A stretch of DNA of 64,000 bases from Aristolochia californica. Its lineage: Eukaryota; Streptophyta; Magnoliopsida; Piperales; Aristolochiaceae. Each line of letters begins with the position of its first letter. The first letter of the stretch is position 1. The DNA lies in NCBI GenBank assembly GCA_029961685.1, contig JARWKL010000010.1, positions 2,108,001 to 2,172,000 of the forward strand. Reading direction: 5' to 3'. The notes beneath the pieces were generated by a model that was given only the letters and a program-made list of their open reading frames with translations, had not been told where the DNA came from and searched no databases. The position numbers and the translations under genes were made by a program. Shown here one piece after another: positions 63,891-64,000 of this stretch.

Positions 63891-64000
63891 CAGAGTGAAT
63901 TTGTCAATAGCTTCCTATGGATGCAGCCACTCTTTGTACGGACTTTCATTTTTCCTGATGAAGGCCACATAAACTATTCACCTTGATTGAGGTTTAGGGG

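Overview
The window is nuclear DNA of a land plant, most likely a eudicot. The genes have spliced introns with GT..AG borders, AT-rich intergenic space, plant-specific families (a pectin galacturonosyltransferase, an Ole e 1/extensin-type proline-rich protein, a plant-type aldo-keto reductase) and many Ty1/copia remnants with the TGGTATCAGA-type primer site of plant elements. There are no operons, CRISPR arrays or rRNA genes, and no convincing tRNA gene. The species cannot be named from this sequence.

Layout. 1-10 kb: a repeat-rich block with two related small membrane-protein genes (a 5'-truncated copy at 1-396 and an inverted copy at 7071-7655 that differs by a frameshift), a gene for a repeat-built membrane protein (6081-6611), decayed relatives of that gene, a decayed copia fragment, a gag-less copia element (2181-4972) whose right edge carries telomere-type repeats inside a 60-bp flanking duplication, and solo LTRs. 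11.6-17.5 kb: a GAUT11-like pectin galacturonosyltransferase with a 4.2-kb intron. 19.4-20.4 kb: a secreted Ole e 1-domain proline-rich protein. 21-37 kb: a layered transposon region. In it a segment holding an aldo-keto reductase gene (minus strand) and the integrase part of a copia element is present twice, at about 22.92-27.69 kb and 31.60-36.36 kb. The copia integrase is split by a 2.7-kb hAT-like non-autonomous element, and the second copy of the segment sits between the reverse transcriptase and RNase H parts of the same copia element. 37-39 kb: tandem repeats and AT-rich sequence. 40.5-45 kb: signal peptidase complex subunit 3 (SPC22 type). 46.7-48.9 kb: a Pumilio-family RNA-binding protein. 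51.1-57.5 kb: a p24-beta cargo receptor with a 5.6-kb intron full of repeat debris. 60.4-63.9 kb: a protein with a J domain at its extreme C-terminus.

Several host genes serve the secretory route (signal peptidase subunit, p24 receptor, Golgi galacturonosyltransferase, secreted wall protein), but each has its own promoter and nothing suggests co-regulation. For the spliced genes, joining the exons given in each entry yields continuous reading frames of the length expected for the family: GAUT 534 aa, Ole e 1 protein 318 aa, reductase 337 aa, SPC22 167 aa, PUF 602 aa, p24 212 aa, J protein 561 aa. This internal consistency is the main support for the gene models. The most unusual features are the telomere-repeat/60-bp duplication junction, the nested duplication of the reductase gene with transposon parts, and the two unrecognised membrane-protein families at the left end.
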